Below are positions 50,934-60,316 of a stretch of DNA of 64,000 bases, piece by piece. The stretch lies in assembly GCF_008728195.1 (NCBI RefSeq), contig NZ_CP031598.1:310001-374000 (forward strand). The letters are read 5' to 3'. The notes beneath the pieces are model-generated. The model had not been told where the DNA came from, ran no database searches, and saw only the letters and a list, made by a program, of their open reading frames with translations. Every line of letters begins with the position of its first letter. The first letter of the stretch is position 1. This stretch comes from Roseovarius indicus (lineage in GTDB: Bacteria; Pseudomonadota; Alphaproteobacteria; Rhodobacterales; Rhodobacteraceae). The translations under genes and the position numbers were made by a program.

Positions 50934-51976
50934 TTTCCGCCCTCCTGCTGGGCTGGCTTCTGGCCGGGCCGGCCATGGCGGACACCCTTCGCATCGCCAC
51001 CTTCCACACCGAGCTGTCCCGCAAGGGGCCTGGCCTCCTGCTTCGGGATATCCTCGACGGCGATCCACAGGCCGAGGCGGTCGCCGAGGTGGTCGCGCAC
51101 GCGGCGCCCGATGTGCTGATCCTCCAGGGCATCGATTACGATCACGGGCAGGCGGCTCTGGCTGCATTACGCGATCTCATCGAGGCGGCAGGCGTGGCCT
51201 ATCCGCACATCTTCGCCCTGCGCCCCAACAGCGGCATGGCCAGCGGTCACGACCTCGACGGCGACGGGCGGCTGGGTGAGCCGGAGGATGCCCAGGGCTA
51301 CGGCTGGTTCGCGGGCGAGGGGGGCATGGCGATCCTGTCGCGCCACCCGGTCGACCTGGCCGGCGTGCAGGATTTCAGCGATCTGTTGTGGAAAGACCTG
51401 CCCGGTGCAATTCCAGACGAGGGGATGAACGCCGAGGTGCAGAGGTTGTCCTCGGTCGGCCATTGGGCTCTCCCCATCACGATCGGCGACAGGCGGTTGA
51501 CGCTGCTGACCTTCCACGCCACGCCGCCGGTCTTCGACGGCCCGGAAGACAGGAATGGGCGGCGGAACCATGACGAGATCGTCTTCTGGCAGCGCTATCT
51601 CGACGGCGCTTTCGGTGACGTGCCGGGGCATGCCTTCGTGCTGGCGGGCAACGCCAACCTCGACCCTGTCGATGGCGACGGGCGAAAGGAGGCGATAGCA
51701 GGCCTGCTTGCAGACCCACGGCTTCAGGACCCCGCGCCACAGCGCGACGGCCCGGCGGCCCGGGCCGAGGGGCAGATGGGCGACCCGGCCCTCGACACCG
51801 CCGCCTGGGGCGAGCCGGTGCCGGGGCACCTGCGGGTCAGCTACGTGCTGCCCTCGGCTGACCTGAAGGTCGCCGCGTCAGGTGTGGTCTGGCCCGGCGA
51901 GGGCGACCCGCTGGCCGCCGCCGCGACAGAGGCCAGCCGTCACAGGCTCGTCTGGGTCGACCTCGTCATCGACTGA
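50930..51976 (+). CDS. Secreted endonuclease/exonuclease/phosphatase-family protein
   Basis: About 348 residues: a signal peptide (ISALLLGWLLAGPAMA, cleavage before DTLRIATF), then an EEP-fold domain with RIATFHTELSRKGPG, APDVLILQGIDYDH, GGMAILSRHPV and LAGNANLDPVDGDG. No ATG, GTG or TTG fits the signal peptide; a CTG overlapping the upstream stop as CTGA is the best candidate. The substrate may be nucleic acid or a phosphoester in the periplasm. The end overlaps the convergent epimerase gene by 37 bases. Confidence 0.75.
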   Translation: MISALLLGWLLAGPAMADTLRIATFHTELSRKGPGLLLRDILDGDPQAEAVAEVVAHAAPDVLILQGIDYDHGQAALAALRDLIEAAGVAYPHIFALRPNSGMASGHDLDGDGRLGEPEDAQGYGWFAGEGGMAILSRHPVDLAGVQDFSDLLWKDLPGAIPDEGMNAEVQRLSSVGHWALPITIGDRRLTLLTFHATPPVFDGPEDRNGRRNHDEIVFWQRYLDGAFGDVPGHAFVLAGNANLDPVDGDGRKEAIAGLLADPRLQDPAPQRDGPAARAEGQMGDPALDTAAWGEPVPGHLRVSYVLPSADLKVAASGVVWPGEGDPLAAAATEASRHRLVWVDLVID

Positions 51977-52869
51977 CGGATCACGGTGCAGCGTTTCGCC
52001 GGTTTCAGCCAGGGCGCCGCGGCGCGGGCCAGCGCATCCTCCGGCGCGGTGGCGGTGAAGCGGGGGCAAAGCCTATCAAACGCCTCGCTTTCCAGCCAAT
52101 GCGGCGTGTCCCACAGGTAGCGCATCTCCAACAGGCTGCGCCCCATCGGCCAGACCGGCGCGGCAAACCGCAGCGGCAGCCACGACATCCGGCGCAGCGC
52201 AACCCGACGGCCCGCAAGGCCCGACAGCATGTCGGCCATGTCCGCCCCGGTCATCGTGTATCCCGGGAAATTCACATCGGTGAACGCCGGCAGGCTCTCC
52301 TTCTGCTCGGCAATCTCGGCCGCGGCTCGGGTCAGGTCCGGCAGGTAGGCCCAGGCATGGGGAATGTCCGGCTGCCCCGGATAGGTCAGCGTCCCGCGCG
52401 GCAGCGACGGCAGCATCATCCGGTCAAGCCAGTTGCCCGAGGCCTCGGTGTCGATGAAATCGCCAGCCCGCAGGATGACGGTCTGCACCCCGCTGTCGCG
52501 ATAGCTCTGCTCCATCCCGACCCGCAAACGGCCAAGCGGGTTGGCCGCCGCATGGGCCGAACCTTCCCGCCAGGGGGCGGGCGTCTGCTCCCCATAGACA
52601 TAGACATTCCCGGGGATCACAACCATCGCGCCCGAACGGCGGGCGGCCTCCTGTATGCGCGCATGCAACTGCGGCAGCTGCGCCGCCCAATCGGGGTAGG
52701 CCGGGTTCCAGGCGGCAACGATCACGTCGGCGCCCTGCGCGGCCTCGTTCAGGTCGTCATGCCGCCGGTCGAAACTGCGAATCGACCAGCCGGCATTCCA
52801 GAAGGCCTCGGCGGCATTGCGGCCGAACCGGCCCGAGGCGCCGAGGATCAGTACGGATTTCTGCATCAT
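51940..52869 (-). CDS. NAD(P)-binding epimerase/reductase-like protein
   Basis: A 309-residue atypical SDR with an N-terminal Rossmann motif (VLILGASGRFGRNAAEAFW) and segments such as MVVIPGNVYVYGEQTPAPW and GDFIDTEASGNWLDRMMLPS. The usual Tyr-x3-Lys site is not clear; YVYGE may be a remnant. The ATG-ATG pair makes 52869 or 52866 the start. It is divergent from a LysR gene and is the likely target of that regulator. Confidence 0.82.
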   Translation of the reverse strand: MMQKSVLILGASGRFGRNAAEAFWNAGWSIRSFDRRHDDLNEAAQGADVIVAAWNPAYPDWAAQLPQLHARIQEAARRSGAMVVIPGNVYVYGEQTPAPWREGSAHAAANPLGRLRVGMEQSYRDSGVQTVILRAGDFIDTEASGNWLDRMMLPSLPRGTLTYPGQPDIPHAWAYLPDLTRAAAEIAEQKESLPAFTDVNFPGYTMTGADMADMLSGLAGRRVALRRMSWLPLRFAAPVWPMGRSLLEMRYLWDTPHWLESEAFDRLCPRFTATAPEDALARAAAPWLKPAKRCTVIRQSMTRSTQTSL

Positions 52870-52963
52870 CCCGCTCCCATGTGTTCGAGGAATTGACGTA
52901 ACGATACCTGTTCCCCTCCGAATGGGAATTGCCAAAAATTCTGCAATTGATATTCAATAATGA

Positions 52964-53860
52964 ATGGATAAATCCCTCACCTCTCTCGACTGGGCCCTCG
53001 TCCGCGCCTTTCTCATCGTGGCCGAGACCGGCTCGCTTTCCGCGGCGGCGCGGCGCCTCGGGGCCAGCCAGCCAACGCTCGGCCGCCAGATCCGGCAGCT
53101 TGAAACCGCGCTCGGGCAGACGCTTTTCAACCGCCAACCCAAGGGGCTGGCGCTGACCGAGAATGGCCGCGCGCTGATGCCCGGCGCGCAGAAGATGCAG
53201 ACGGCGATGCACGAGATCACGCTGACGGCGGCGGGGCAGGAAACCGGCCTCGCGGGCCCGGTGCGGATCACCGCCAGCGAATCGGTCTCGCTCTACATCC
53301 TGCCGCCGATCCTCGCCAAATTGCGGGCCGAGGCGCCGGGCATCAGCGTGGACATCGTGCCAAGCGACAGCACCGAGAACCTGCTCTTCCGCGAGGCCGA
53401 CATCGCGCTGCGCATGTACCGCCCGAAACAGCTCGAACTGGTGGGGCGGCACCTGGGCGATATCCGGCTGGGCATCTTCGCCTCGCGCGCCTATCTCGAC
53501 CGGGCGGGCCGGCCGGAAACGGTGCGCGACCTCTTCGATCACCCGATCATCGGCTATGACCGCAACGAAGAGATCATCCGCGAATTGCAGGCGCGCGGCT
53601 TTCCGGCCACGCGCGAGTGGTTCGCCTTCCGCTGCGACAGCCACACCGTCAACTGGGAACTGGTGCGCGCCGGCTGCGGCATCGGCTTCGGCCAGGCCGG
53701 CGTGGCCGAGGCCGACCCCGAGGTCGAGGAAATCCCGATCGACGTGAACCTGCCGGTGCTGCCGGTCTGGCTGGCCACGCACCAGGCTCTGCGCCATAGT
53801 CCGCGCATCGCCCTGGTGTGGGACGCGCTGGCCGAAGGCATGGCACCGCACCTGGTCTGA
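52964..53860 (+). CDS. LysR-family transcriptional regulator
   Basis: A 298-residue regulator with the N-terminal winged helix (ALVRAFLIVAETGSLSAAAR, then ASQPTLGRQIRQLE) and a periplasmic-binding-like effector domain. LysR proteins usually control the divergent neighbour, here the epimerase-like gene, through the 94-base AT-rich gap between them. The effector is unknown. Confidence 0.92.
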   Translation: MDKSLTSLDWALVRAFLIVAETGSLSAAARRLGASQPTLGRQIRQLETALGQTLFNRQPKGLALTENGRALMPGAQKMQTAMHEITLTAAGQETGLAGPVRITASESVSLYILPPILAKLRAEAPGISVDIVPSDSTENLLFREADIALRMYRPKQLELVGRHLGDIRLGIFASRAYLDRAGRPETVRDLFDHPIIGYDRNEEIIRELQARGFPATREWFAFRCDSHTVNWELVRAGCGIGFGQAGVAEADPEVEEIPIDVNLPVLPVWLATHQALRHSPRIALVWDALAEGMAPHLV

Positions 53861-53873
53861 GCGGGAGAGGACG

Positions 53874-54266
53874 ATGGAAAACCTGACCGGCGGCTGCCTC
53901 TGCGGCAAGGTACGGATCGTGGCGACGGGCCGGCCCAACCGGGTGGGCCTCTGCCACTGCCTCGACTGTCGCAAGCATCACGGGGCGCTCTTCTATGCCG
54001 CGGCGATCTTTCCCGCCGGCGCGGTGCGGGTCGAGGGCGAAACCAGGGCCTGGAAGGGCCGGCATTTCTGCCCCGACTGCGGCTCCTCGGTGTTTGCCGA
54101 AGACGGCGAGGAAACAGAGCTGCACCTGGGTGCGCTGGATGCACCGGATCAGCTGCAACCGACCTACGAGAACTGGTGCATCCGCCGCGAGGCATGGCTG
54201 CCCGCGTTTCCGTTGTCGATAAGCTACGACAGGGACCGCGAAGGCGAGGGCCGCGGCGAGGATTGA
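53874..54266 (+). CDS. GFA/CENP-V-family zinc-binding protein
   Basis: A 130-residue protein with the GFA domain cysteines: GGCLCGKVRI, CHCLDCRKHHG and HFCPDCGSSVF, which bind two zinc ions. The family includes the glutathione-dependent formaldehyde-activating enzyme, but most members lack that activity. AGAGGA lies before the ATG, 13 bases after the LysR stop, so the two may be co-transcribed. Confidence 0.88.
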   Translation: MENLTGGCLCGKVRIVATGRPNRVGLCHCLDCRKHHGALFYAAAIFPAGAVRVEGETRAWKGRHFCPDCGSSVFAEDGEETELHLGALDAPDQLQPTYENWCIRREAWLPAFPLSISYDRDREGEGRGED

Positions 54267-54286
54267 CGCGCCGACGTCTGCCTTTC

Positions 54287-54315
54287 TTGACCCTCCCCCG
54301 GCTTCGGGCTAGGCG
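54287..54315 (+). promoter_or_regulatory. Sigma-70-type promoter candidate for leuB
   Basis: TTGACC (54287-54292) and TAGGCG (54310-54315) are 17 bases apart, 37 bases before the leuB start. The -35 is good, the -10 is weak. Confidence 0.45.
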
Positions 54316-54351
54316 ATTGGCGACATAGTTTCCAGACAGAGGATTGCCCCC

Positions 54352-55458
54352 ATGACCAACCCTTCGCTTCTTATCCTCCCCGGTGACGGGATCGGCCCCG
54401 AAGTGATGGCGGAAGTCGTCAAGATCATCGGCTGGTATGGCGACAAGCGGGACATGAAATTCGACGTCAGCGAAGACCTTGTCGGCGGCGCCGCCTATGA
54501 CATGCACGGCACCCCGCTGGCCGACGTGACGATGGACCGCGCGCAACAGGTCGACGCCGTCCTGCTCGGCGCCGTGGGCGGGCCGAAATACGACAACCTC
54601 GACTTCTCCGTGAAGCCCGAGCGCGGCCTCCTGCGCCTGCGCAAGGAAATGGACCTCTTCGCCAACCTGCGCCCGGCCCAGTGCTTTGACGCGCTGGCCG
54701 ATTTCTCCTCGCTGAAGAAGGACGTGGTCGCAGGCCTCGACATCATGATCGTCCGCGAGCTGACCAGCGGCGTCTATTTCGGCGAGCCGCGCGGCATCTT
54801 CGAGGAAGGCAACGAGCGCGTCGGCATCAACACCCAGCGCTACACCGAGTCGGAGATCGACCGCGTCGCCCGCGCCGCCTTCGAACTGGCCCGCCGGCGG
54901 AATAACAAGGTCTGCTCGATGGAGAAGGCCAACGTGATGGAGAGCGGCATCCTCTGGCGCGAGGTCGTGCAGAAGGTGCATGACGAGGATTACGCCGATG
55001 TCCAGCTCTCGCACATGTACGCCGACGCCGGCGCCATGCAGCTCTGCCGCTGGCCCAAGCAGTTCGACGTGATCGTCACCGACAACCTCTTCGGCGACCT
55101 GCTGTCGGACGCCGCCGCGATGCTCACCGGCTCGCTCGGCATGCTGCCATCGGCCAGCCTCGGCGCGCCGATGGCGAACGGCCGGCCCAAGGCGCTCTAC
55201 GAGCCGGTCCACGGCTCGGCCCCCGATATCGCGGGCCAGGGCAAGGCCAACCCCATCGCCTGTATCCTCAGCTTCGCCATGGCGCTGCGCTATTCCTTCG
55301 ACCAGGGCGACGAGGCCGCGCGCCTCGAAGGCGCGGTCGAGAAAGTGTTGGCCGACGGCCTGCGCACCGCCGACCTGCTGGGCGAAGAGGGCGTGACGCC
55401 CGTCTCCACCAGCGAGATGGGCGACGCCATCGTCGCGGCGCTCGACGCCAGCCTGTGA
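54352..55458 (+). CDS. leuB: 3-isopropylmalate dehydrogenase
   Basis: A 368-residue decarboxylating dehydrogenase of leucine biosynthesis. Motifs include [46 protein letters not shown], the metal site region [16 protein letters not shown] and [20 protein letters not shown]. Length is normal. A GNAT gene overlaps its stop by 4 bases (GTGA). Confidence 0.97.
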   Translation: MTNPSLLILPGDGIGPEVMAEVVKIIGWYGDKRDMKFDVSEDLVGGAAYDMHGTPLADVTMDRAQQVDAVLLGAVGGPKYDNLDFSVKPERGLLRLRKEMDLFANLRPAQCFDALADFSSLKKDVVAGLDIMIVRELTSGVYFGEPRGIFEEGNERVGINTQRYTESEIDRVARAAFELARRRNNKVCSMEKANVMESGILWREVVQKVHDEDYADVQLSHMYADAGAMQLCRWPKQFDVIVTDNLFGDLLSDAAAMLTGSLGMLPSASLGAPMANGRPKALYEPVHGSAPDIAGQGKANPIACILSFAMALRYSFDQGDEAARLEGAVEKVLADGLRTADLLGEEGVTPVSTSEMGDAIVAALDASL

Positions 55459-55946
55459 TCGAAACGCGGCCCTACCGTCCCGGCGACGGGGCCGCGTTCG
55501 AACCGCTCTACCACGGCTATCTCGAACATTACCGCCTCGGCCCCCCGGACGGGGCCGAGACCGCGCAACTGATCGGCCATCTCGATGCAGGCCGGCACAT
55601 GTCCTGCCTGATGGCCCATGACGGCGCCCGGCCCGTGGGCTTTGCCACATGGGCGCTCACTTTCCCGGCGGGCCGCGGCACGGCGCTTTTCATGAAGGAG
55701 CTGTTCGTCGACCCCGCCGCCCGCGGACAGGGCGCGGGCCGCCACCTGCTGGCCGGCCTGGCAGAGATCGCCGAGGCCGAAGGCTGCGTCAGGCTCGACT
55801 GGCAGACGGATGGCGACAACCAGGGCGCCCAGGCCTTCTACAAGGCCATCGGCGCACCACGTCTCGAAAAGCTTAGCTTTCGCGTCCCCGCTGCCGACCT
55901 TGCCGACTTCCGACGTCGGCTTACCCGGCCTTCCGCTCGGCCATAG
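55455..55946 (+). CDS. GNAT-family N-acetyltransferase
   Basis: A 163-residue acetyltransferase with the acetyl-CoA loop motif [20 protein letters not shown] (motif A) and the later [10 protein letters not shown] segment (motif B). GTG start overlapping the leuB stop, so it is probably translated with leuB. The acceptor substrate is unknown. The 3' end overlaps the convergent CHAD gene by 26 bases. Confidence 0.87.
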   Translation: MIETRPYRPGDGAAFEPLYHGYLEHYRLGPPDGAETAQLIGHLDAGRHMSCLMAHDGARPVGFATWALTFPAGRGTALFMKELFVDPAARGQGAGRHLLAGLAEIAEAEGCVRLDWQTDGDNQGAQAFYKAIGAPRLEKLSFRVPAADLADFRRRLTRPSARP

Positions 55947-56835
55947 TGGGCGCCGAGATCCAGTAGCCCGCCAGCCGGTCGGCAAGCTGGCCCTTCTTCT
56001 CCCCCAGCATCTGGGCAGCCAGCCCGAAGGCCCGCTTGCGCAGCACCTCGCTTTCGGCGTCGGCCAGCTCGGCCACCCGTTTGCGGGCCGCTTTCGGCAG
56101 GTCTTTCGACGCCTCGTCCAGCGTCGCGCGCAGAACCACAAGGTCGTGATCGTCGCCCAGCACGTCCGACAACTCGTCCAGCGTGTCGACCCGGGCAAGC
56201 ATCGGCTCGGGCCACGCCTCGCGCAGCAGGCGGCAATGATACCAGTGATACTTCACACGCTTGCGCCACTGGTGCAGAAGCTCGTCATTCTCCGGGTCGC
56301 GCCCGGCCTTGCGCCAGTTCTTCCGGGCCCGGCCATAGGTCTTTTTCAGCCCGCCCGCGATCACCTCGTGCGAGGTACCGTCGACGGGCCAGGCCGTGGC
56401 GCGGATGCGGGCATCCTCCAGCCGGTTCGCCGCCTCTTCCAGCCGGCCGGGCAGGTCGTGCTCGTGCAGCATCGCATCGCGCCGCTCGCCGGCCCAGGCG
56501 ATCAATGGAGACAGGCTGTCGTCGCCGGCCTTCTCCGCCAGCCCCTCCAGGGTTTGCGTCAGAACCTGCTTGTCGCGGATATCCGAGAACAGCCGCGCGA
56601 TATCGCGAAACTCGGCATTCTCCGACTTGTAATGCTTGCCCAACCCGGGGCGGACCAGCCGCAGAAGCCCGCGCAGCTTCTTCATCCGCTTGCGCACATC
56701 ATGCACACGCGGCTCGAGCGCGCCCTCGCCGGTCAGCGAGGCCAGCGCGGCACCGATCTGGTCATCGGCCACCTGCCGCACGTTTTCCGTCAGCGACAGC
56801 CCGGGTTTGAAATGATAGGTCATATCGTCTGTCAT
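55921..56835 (-). CDS. CHAD-domain protein
   Basis: A 304-residue all-helical protein with CHAD signature residues: VHDVRKRMKKLRGLLRLVRP in the first half and LLHQWRKRVKYHWYHCRLLR in the second, both rich in basic residues and histidine. CHAD domains bind polyphosphate. There is no CYTH (triphosphatase) domain, so this is a CHAD-only protein. Confidence 0.92.
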   Translation of the reverse strand: MTDDMTYHFKPGLSLTENVRQVADDQIGAALASLTGEGALEPRVHDVRKRMKKLRGLLRLVRPGLGKHYKSENAEFRDIARLFSDIRDKQVLTQTLEGLAEKAGDDSLSPLIAWAGERRDAMLHEHDLPGRLEEAANRLEDARIRATAWPVDGTSHEVIAGGLKKTYGRARKNWRKAGRDPENDELLHQWRKRVKYHWYHCRLLREAWPEPMLARVDTLDELSDVLGDDHDLVVLRATLDEASKDLPKAARKRVAELADAESEVLRKRAFGLAAQMLGEKKGQLADRLAGYWISAPTMAERKAG

Positions 56836-56917
56836 TACATATTTACCCTTGCACGGATTTCCATGATTTCGCTACTTGCAAATCGTCGGGCAGGCGTATA
56901 ATCGCGTGGCTCAGCGT

Positions 56918-56994
56918 CGGAGTGTAGCTCAGCCTGGTAGAGCACTGTCTTCGGGAGGCAGGGGCCGGAGGTTCGAATCCTCTCACTCCGACCA
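56918..56994 (+). tRNA. tRNA-Pro (anticodon CGG)
   Basis: A complete 77-nt cloverleaf with a 7-bp acceptor stem (CGGAGTG with CACTCCG), D arm AGCTCAGCCTGGTAGAGCA, anticodon stem CTGTC/GGCAG around TTCGGGA, T arm with GGTTCGAATCC, and an encoded CCA. The anticodon CGG reads the proline codon CCG. Confidence 0.97.
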
Positions 56995-57111
56995 TTATTT
57001 TCCCGCATAATCCACTATGACCGTTGTTGCCCCCGCTGAATTGGGGTGTTGCGTTGCCGGTGCCCATCGAATCTAACGGGCCCGACCAATTCTAGCGACG
57101 ATTTGATACCC

Positions 57112-57807
57112 ATGAATGAGACCTACGATATTCGCGAGTTTCTCGCCGACCCTACGAACCCGAGGCATATTGAAGGCGAAGTGACGTGCCCGGCCAGCGC
57201 GCGGGGCCGCGTGAAAATAAACCCGGTCGGCAATATGGCGGCGAAGCGGTTTCTCACGGTGCGGATCCTGGCAGATGAGGTTCCCGGAAGCATCATCATC
57301 GGCATGGGCCCGGGCTCCTCGGACTGCACGATTCATTCCGGAAGCCGTATGATCGCCAAGATCAACTTTTGGCGCAGGGCCAGCCTGACGATCGGCGAGG
57401 GCACCACGATGAACGGGGTGCGGCTCGTGGTCGACGAGGCCGATGTCGAGATCGGCAAGGATACCCTTTGGTCTGACGAGATTATCGTGCAGTCGAACGA
57501 TCAGCATGGGCTCGTCGATCTTGCGGATTTCAAGGTCATACGGTCCGGCCGGAAACACGTCCGGATCGGCGATCATGTCTGGGTCGGGCGGCGGTCTCTG
57601 ATCATGCCGGATATCGAGATCGGCGAGGGCAGCGTCATCGGCGCGGCGAGCCTCGTGACCAAGTCGGTTGAGCCGTTTACCATCGTCGCCGGCAACCCGG
57701 CGCGCGTGGTCCGCGAGAACGCGACGTGGTGCCGATCGCCAAAGGGGTTCTCCGAGGCTGAAGAGGCGTGGGTGCGGGCACGGATGCCAGGCCAGGGCGG
57801 GGACTGA
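57112..57807 (+). CDS. Hexapeptide-repeat acyltransferase
   Basis: A 231-residue left-handed beta-helix protein, with isoleucine-rich hexapeptides (GEGTTMNGVRLVVDEADVEI, HVRIGDHVWVGRRSLIMPDI, EIGEGSVIGAASLVTKSVEP) and the C-terminal loop VAGNPARVVRENA typical of sugar O-acetyltransferases (WcaF/NodL type). The ATG was chosen as the first start giving ordinary composition. It stands alone just after tRNA-Pro, with somewhat lower GC than its neighbours. The acceptor is unknown; a polysaccharide is likely. Confidence 0.85.
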   Translation: MNETYDIREFLADPTNPRHIEGEVTCPASARGRVKINPVGNMAAKRFLTVRILADEVPGSIIIGMGPGSSDCTIHSGSRMIAKINFWRRASLTIGEGTTMNGVRLVVDEADVEIGKDTLWSDEIIVQSNDQHGLVDLADFKVIRSGRKHVRIGDHVWVGRRSLIMPDIEIGEGSVIGAASLVTKSVEPFTIVAGNPARVVRENATWCRSPKGFSEAEEAWVRARMPGQGGD

Positions 57808-57813
57808 AGAGCT

Positions 57814-58908
57814 TCAGGTCAGCAGCCCACGATCCGCAAGTTCCTTGCGGATGGCCGCGCTGTCGGCGCCGCGGTCGGGCGGTGCGGCGGGCGACGGTGT
57901 CGCCCCGCCAAAGCGCGGGGCAGGGGCCGGTTGCAGCGTGGCCCCGTCCGTTGACCAGGTGCCTCGGGCCTTCATGTGCGGGTCTTCCGCCGCTGCATCC
58001 GGCGACAGCACCGGGGCGACGCAGGCGTCGGAGCCCTCGAACAGCCCGGCCCAGTGGGCGACAGGCTGGTCGGCGAAGATTTCGGCGAGGCGGGCACCCT
58101 GCTCGGGCCACAGGGCGCGGTCGTATTGCTCGGCGAACGCCGGATCGTCGGCGAGGCCCATCAGTGACAGGAACTCGGCATAGAATTTCGGCTCGAGGCA
58201 TTGCACGCTGATCCAGGCCCCGTCGGCACAGGCATAGGTCCGGCACCAATGCGCCCCGTCGAGAAGGCTCTGCCCGCGCGCCTCGACCGTGTTGCCCGAA
58301 GGCACCATCGACATCAGCAGGGCCATCATGTGGGCCGAGCCGTCGACGATGGCGGCATCGACCACGGTGCCCTGTCCGGTGCGCCCGGCGTTGATGATCC
58401 CGGCCAGCAGACCCGCCACGAGGTAAAGCGCGCCGCCGCCGACGTCGCCCACCAGCGTGGCCGGGGTGATCGGCGCATCGCCCGGCGCGCCCGCATACCA
58501 GAGCGCCCCCGAGGTGGCGATATAGTTGAGGTCATGCCCGGCGGTCATGGCGCGCGGGCCGGTCTGGCCCCAGCCGGTCATCCGGCCATAAACGAGCTTC
58601 GGGTTGCTCTCTGCAAAGCTGTCGGGCCCGAGGCCGAGCCGCTCCATCACGCCGGGGCGAAAGCCTTCGATCAACGCGTCGGCCGAGGCGATGAGCGCCC
58701 GCGCGGTCGCAAGGTCCTCCCGATCCTTCAGGTCGAGCGTGATCGATTTCTTGCCCCGGTCGAGCAGCGAGGCACCGCTGCCCGTGGGGTTGGTCGAGGC
58801 GGGGCGGTGGATCACGATCACCTCGGCCCCCATATCGGCCAGCATCATGCCCGCAAACGGGCCGGGGCCCAGCCCCTCGACCTCGACGATGCGAATTCCG
58901 TCTAGCAT
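57814..58908 (-). CDS. CaiB/BaiF-family CoA-transferase (alpha-methylacyl-CoA racemase-like)
   Basis: A 364-residue class III enzyme beginning MLDGIRIVEVEGLGPGPFAG, with LADMGAEVIVIHRP, KKSITLDLKDREDL, and GRMTGWGQTGPRA, all characteristic. The catalytic Asp is expected in GHDLNYIATSGAL. The absence of FldA/CaiB-specific context and the racemase-like N-terminus favour alpha-methylacyl-CoA racemase. GGGAGG lies before the ATG. An 11-bp repeat array occurs 150 bases upstream. Confidence 0.88.
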   Translation of the reverse strand: MLDGIRIVEVEGLGPGPFAGMMLADMGAEVIVIHRPASTNPTGSGASLLDRGKKSITLDLKDREDLATARALIASADALIEGFRPGVMERLGLGPDSFAESNPKLVYGRMTGWGQTGPRAMTAGHDLNYIATSGALWYAGAPGDAPITPATLVGDVGGGALYLVAGLLAGIINAGRTGQGTVVDAAIVDGSAHMMALLMSMVPSGNTVEARGQSLLDGAHWCRTYACADGAWISVQCLEPKFYAEFLSLMGLADDPAFAEQYDRALWPEQGARLAEIFADQPVAHWAGLFEGSDACVAPVLSPDAAAEDPHMKARGTWSTDGATLQPAPAPRFGGATPSPAAPPDRGADSAAIRKELADRGLLT

Positions 58909-59057
58909 GCGTACCTCCCTCTGTTGGGCCAAAGGCTAGCCCAGAGGCGCCGACGGGGAAATGCGGTTTCGCCAAAACGCCCTCCGTTGCGCACCACACC
59001 ACATCTCGTATCACGCCCCATCGCGCGCCACATGAACCCGGCCCTGCACCGTGAAAC

Positions 59058-59101
59058 GCACCGACGGAATACCGACAAAATACCGACGTTATACCGACAC
59101 G
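59058..59101. repeat. 11-bp direct repeat array upstream of the CaiB-type gene
   Basis: Four consecutive 11-bp units: GCACCGACGGA, ATACCGACAAA, ATACCGACGTT and ATACCGACACG. Three share ATACCGAC exactly and one matches 6 of 8. The 11-bp period is close to one helical turn, so the sites would lie on the same DNA face. It lies between the DMT carrier stop and the CaiB-type gene start, both on the minus strand. Confidence 0.85.
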
Positions 59102-59175
59102 GCATTCTCATCCAAAATCAACGCATTAACCCTGATTCGCGGCCCAATGCGAAAACACCCCGGTTCATACCTCCG

Positions 59176-60162
59176 TCAGAACCGCCGGTGCAGCCGCTTC
59201 CGCGTCACGATATACCGCTTCTTCTGCCGCTCGCGCAGGAACACGAACAGCCCCGCCCCGAGGATGAGCGCGATGCCCATCATCGCCACCGGCTCGGGCA
59301 GGTCGTCCCAGATGAGCCACCCCCAGAGGATCGCCAGCGGCAGCCCGGTATATTCGAACGGCGCAATCGTGGCCGCGTCGGCAATGCGATAGGCCGCGCT
59401 CAGGCAATAGCCCACGATGGAGGAACTGAAGCCGAGCGCGAGGAAGAGATAGATGTCCGTCCCCTCCGGCCAGACCCAGGCGCGCAGCAGGAAAACAAGG
59501 CTTTCATTCTCCACCCCCTCGGCAAACCGCCCGTCGCCGGCCACCAGCCAGAACATCGAACTGACGATGATGAAGCCCACCTGGATATAGATCGCCATCG
59601 CCGAAGCCTTGGAGCTGACCCCCAGTTTGCGCGTCAGCACCTGGTTCAGCGCATAGGCGAACGCCGCGATGATCGGCAGAAGGTAGACCCAGAGAGAGAC
59701 ATCGCGCGACGCGTCGCTCTGCCAGGGCCGGGTCATGATGATGACGCCCAGAAGGCCCACCACGACGGCACCGATCCTGAGCGGGCCCACCTTCTCGCCC
59801 AGCAGCGGGATCGACAGCAGCGTGATCATCAGCGGCGCCACGAAGAACGCCGCCGTCGCCTCGGCCAGCGGCAGCACGGCCAGCGCGGCGAAATAGGTCA
59901 TGTTGGCGAAGATGATCATCAGGCAGCGCAGCGCATGCAGCCCCGGCGTCGAGGTGCGCAGCAGTTTCCAGCCGCCTTCAAGTTGCAGCAGCACGATACT
60001 GAAAAGAATGCCGATGGCCGAGCGGCAGAACACCATCTGATGCAGCGGGTAGCCACCCGACAGGAACTTGATCAGCACGTCATTGGCGGAAAGCGCCACG
60101 ATGGCCAGCAGGATGAAACCGATGCCCGCCGAGGGGTTCTGAAGCCGTGCGATCCCTGTCAT
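59176..60162 (-). CDS. EamA/DMT-family transporter
   Basis: A 328-residue membrane protein with ten hydrophobic segments and a basic C-terminal tail (ERQKKRYIVTRKRLHRRF). EamA features include LAEATAAFFVAPLMITLLSI and ADAATIAPFEYTGLPLAILW. It differs from the carrier at 0.8-1.7 kb. The substrate is unknown. Confidence 0.87.
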   Translation of the reverse strand: MTGIARLQNPSAGIGFILLAIVALSANDVLIKFLSGGYPLHQMVFCRSAIGILFSIVLLQLEGGWKLLRTSTPGLHALRCLMIIFANMTYFAALAVLPLAEATAAFFVAPLMITLLSIPLLGEKVGPLRIGAVVVGLLGVIIMTRPWQSDASRDVSLWVYLLPIIAAFAYALNQVLTRKLGVSSKASAMAIYIQVGFIIVSSMFWLVAGDGRFAEGVENESLVFLLRAWVWPEGTDIYLFLALGFSSSIVGYCLSAAYRIADAATIAPFEYTGLPLAILWGWLIWDDLPEPVAMMGIALILGAGLFVFLRERQKKRYIVTRKRLHRRF

Positions 60163-60316
60163 GGAATGTCCTTTCCCCGACCCCCTAACACGGCCGCGCC
60201 CGGGCCTCCATCCTCAATCGCGACAATCCGCCACACGGATGCGCAGGGCGCTCTTGGCCCCGCCCCGGTGCTGGGGTACGCTTCCGCCGACAGCGTGACA
60301 GGAGGGAGCCGCCGCC

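Noticed and set aside
56843..57067. Small minus-strand open frame across tRNA-Pro
   Set aside because: The peptide contains the GVRGFEPP pattern that typically comes from translating the complement of a tRNA gene.
56918..57112. Integration site of a genomic island at tRNA-Pro
   Set aside because: No integrase, no downstream copy of the tRNA 3' end and only one candidate foreign gene were found.
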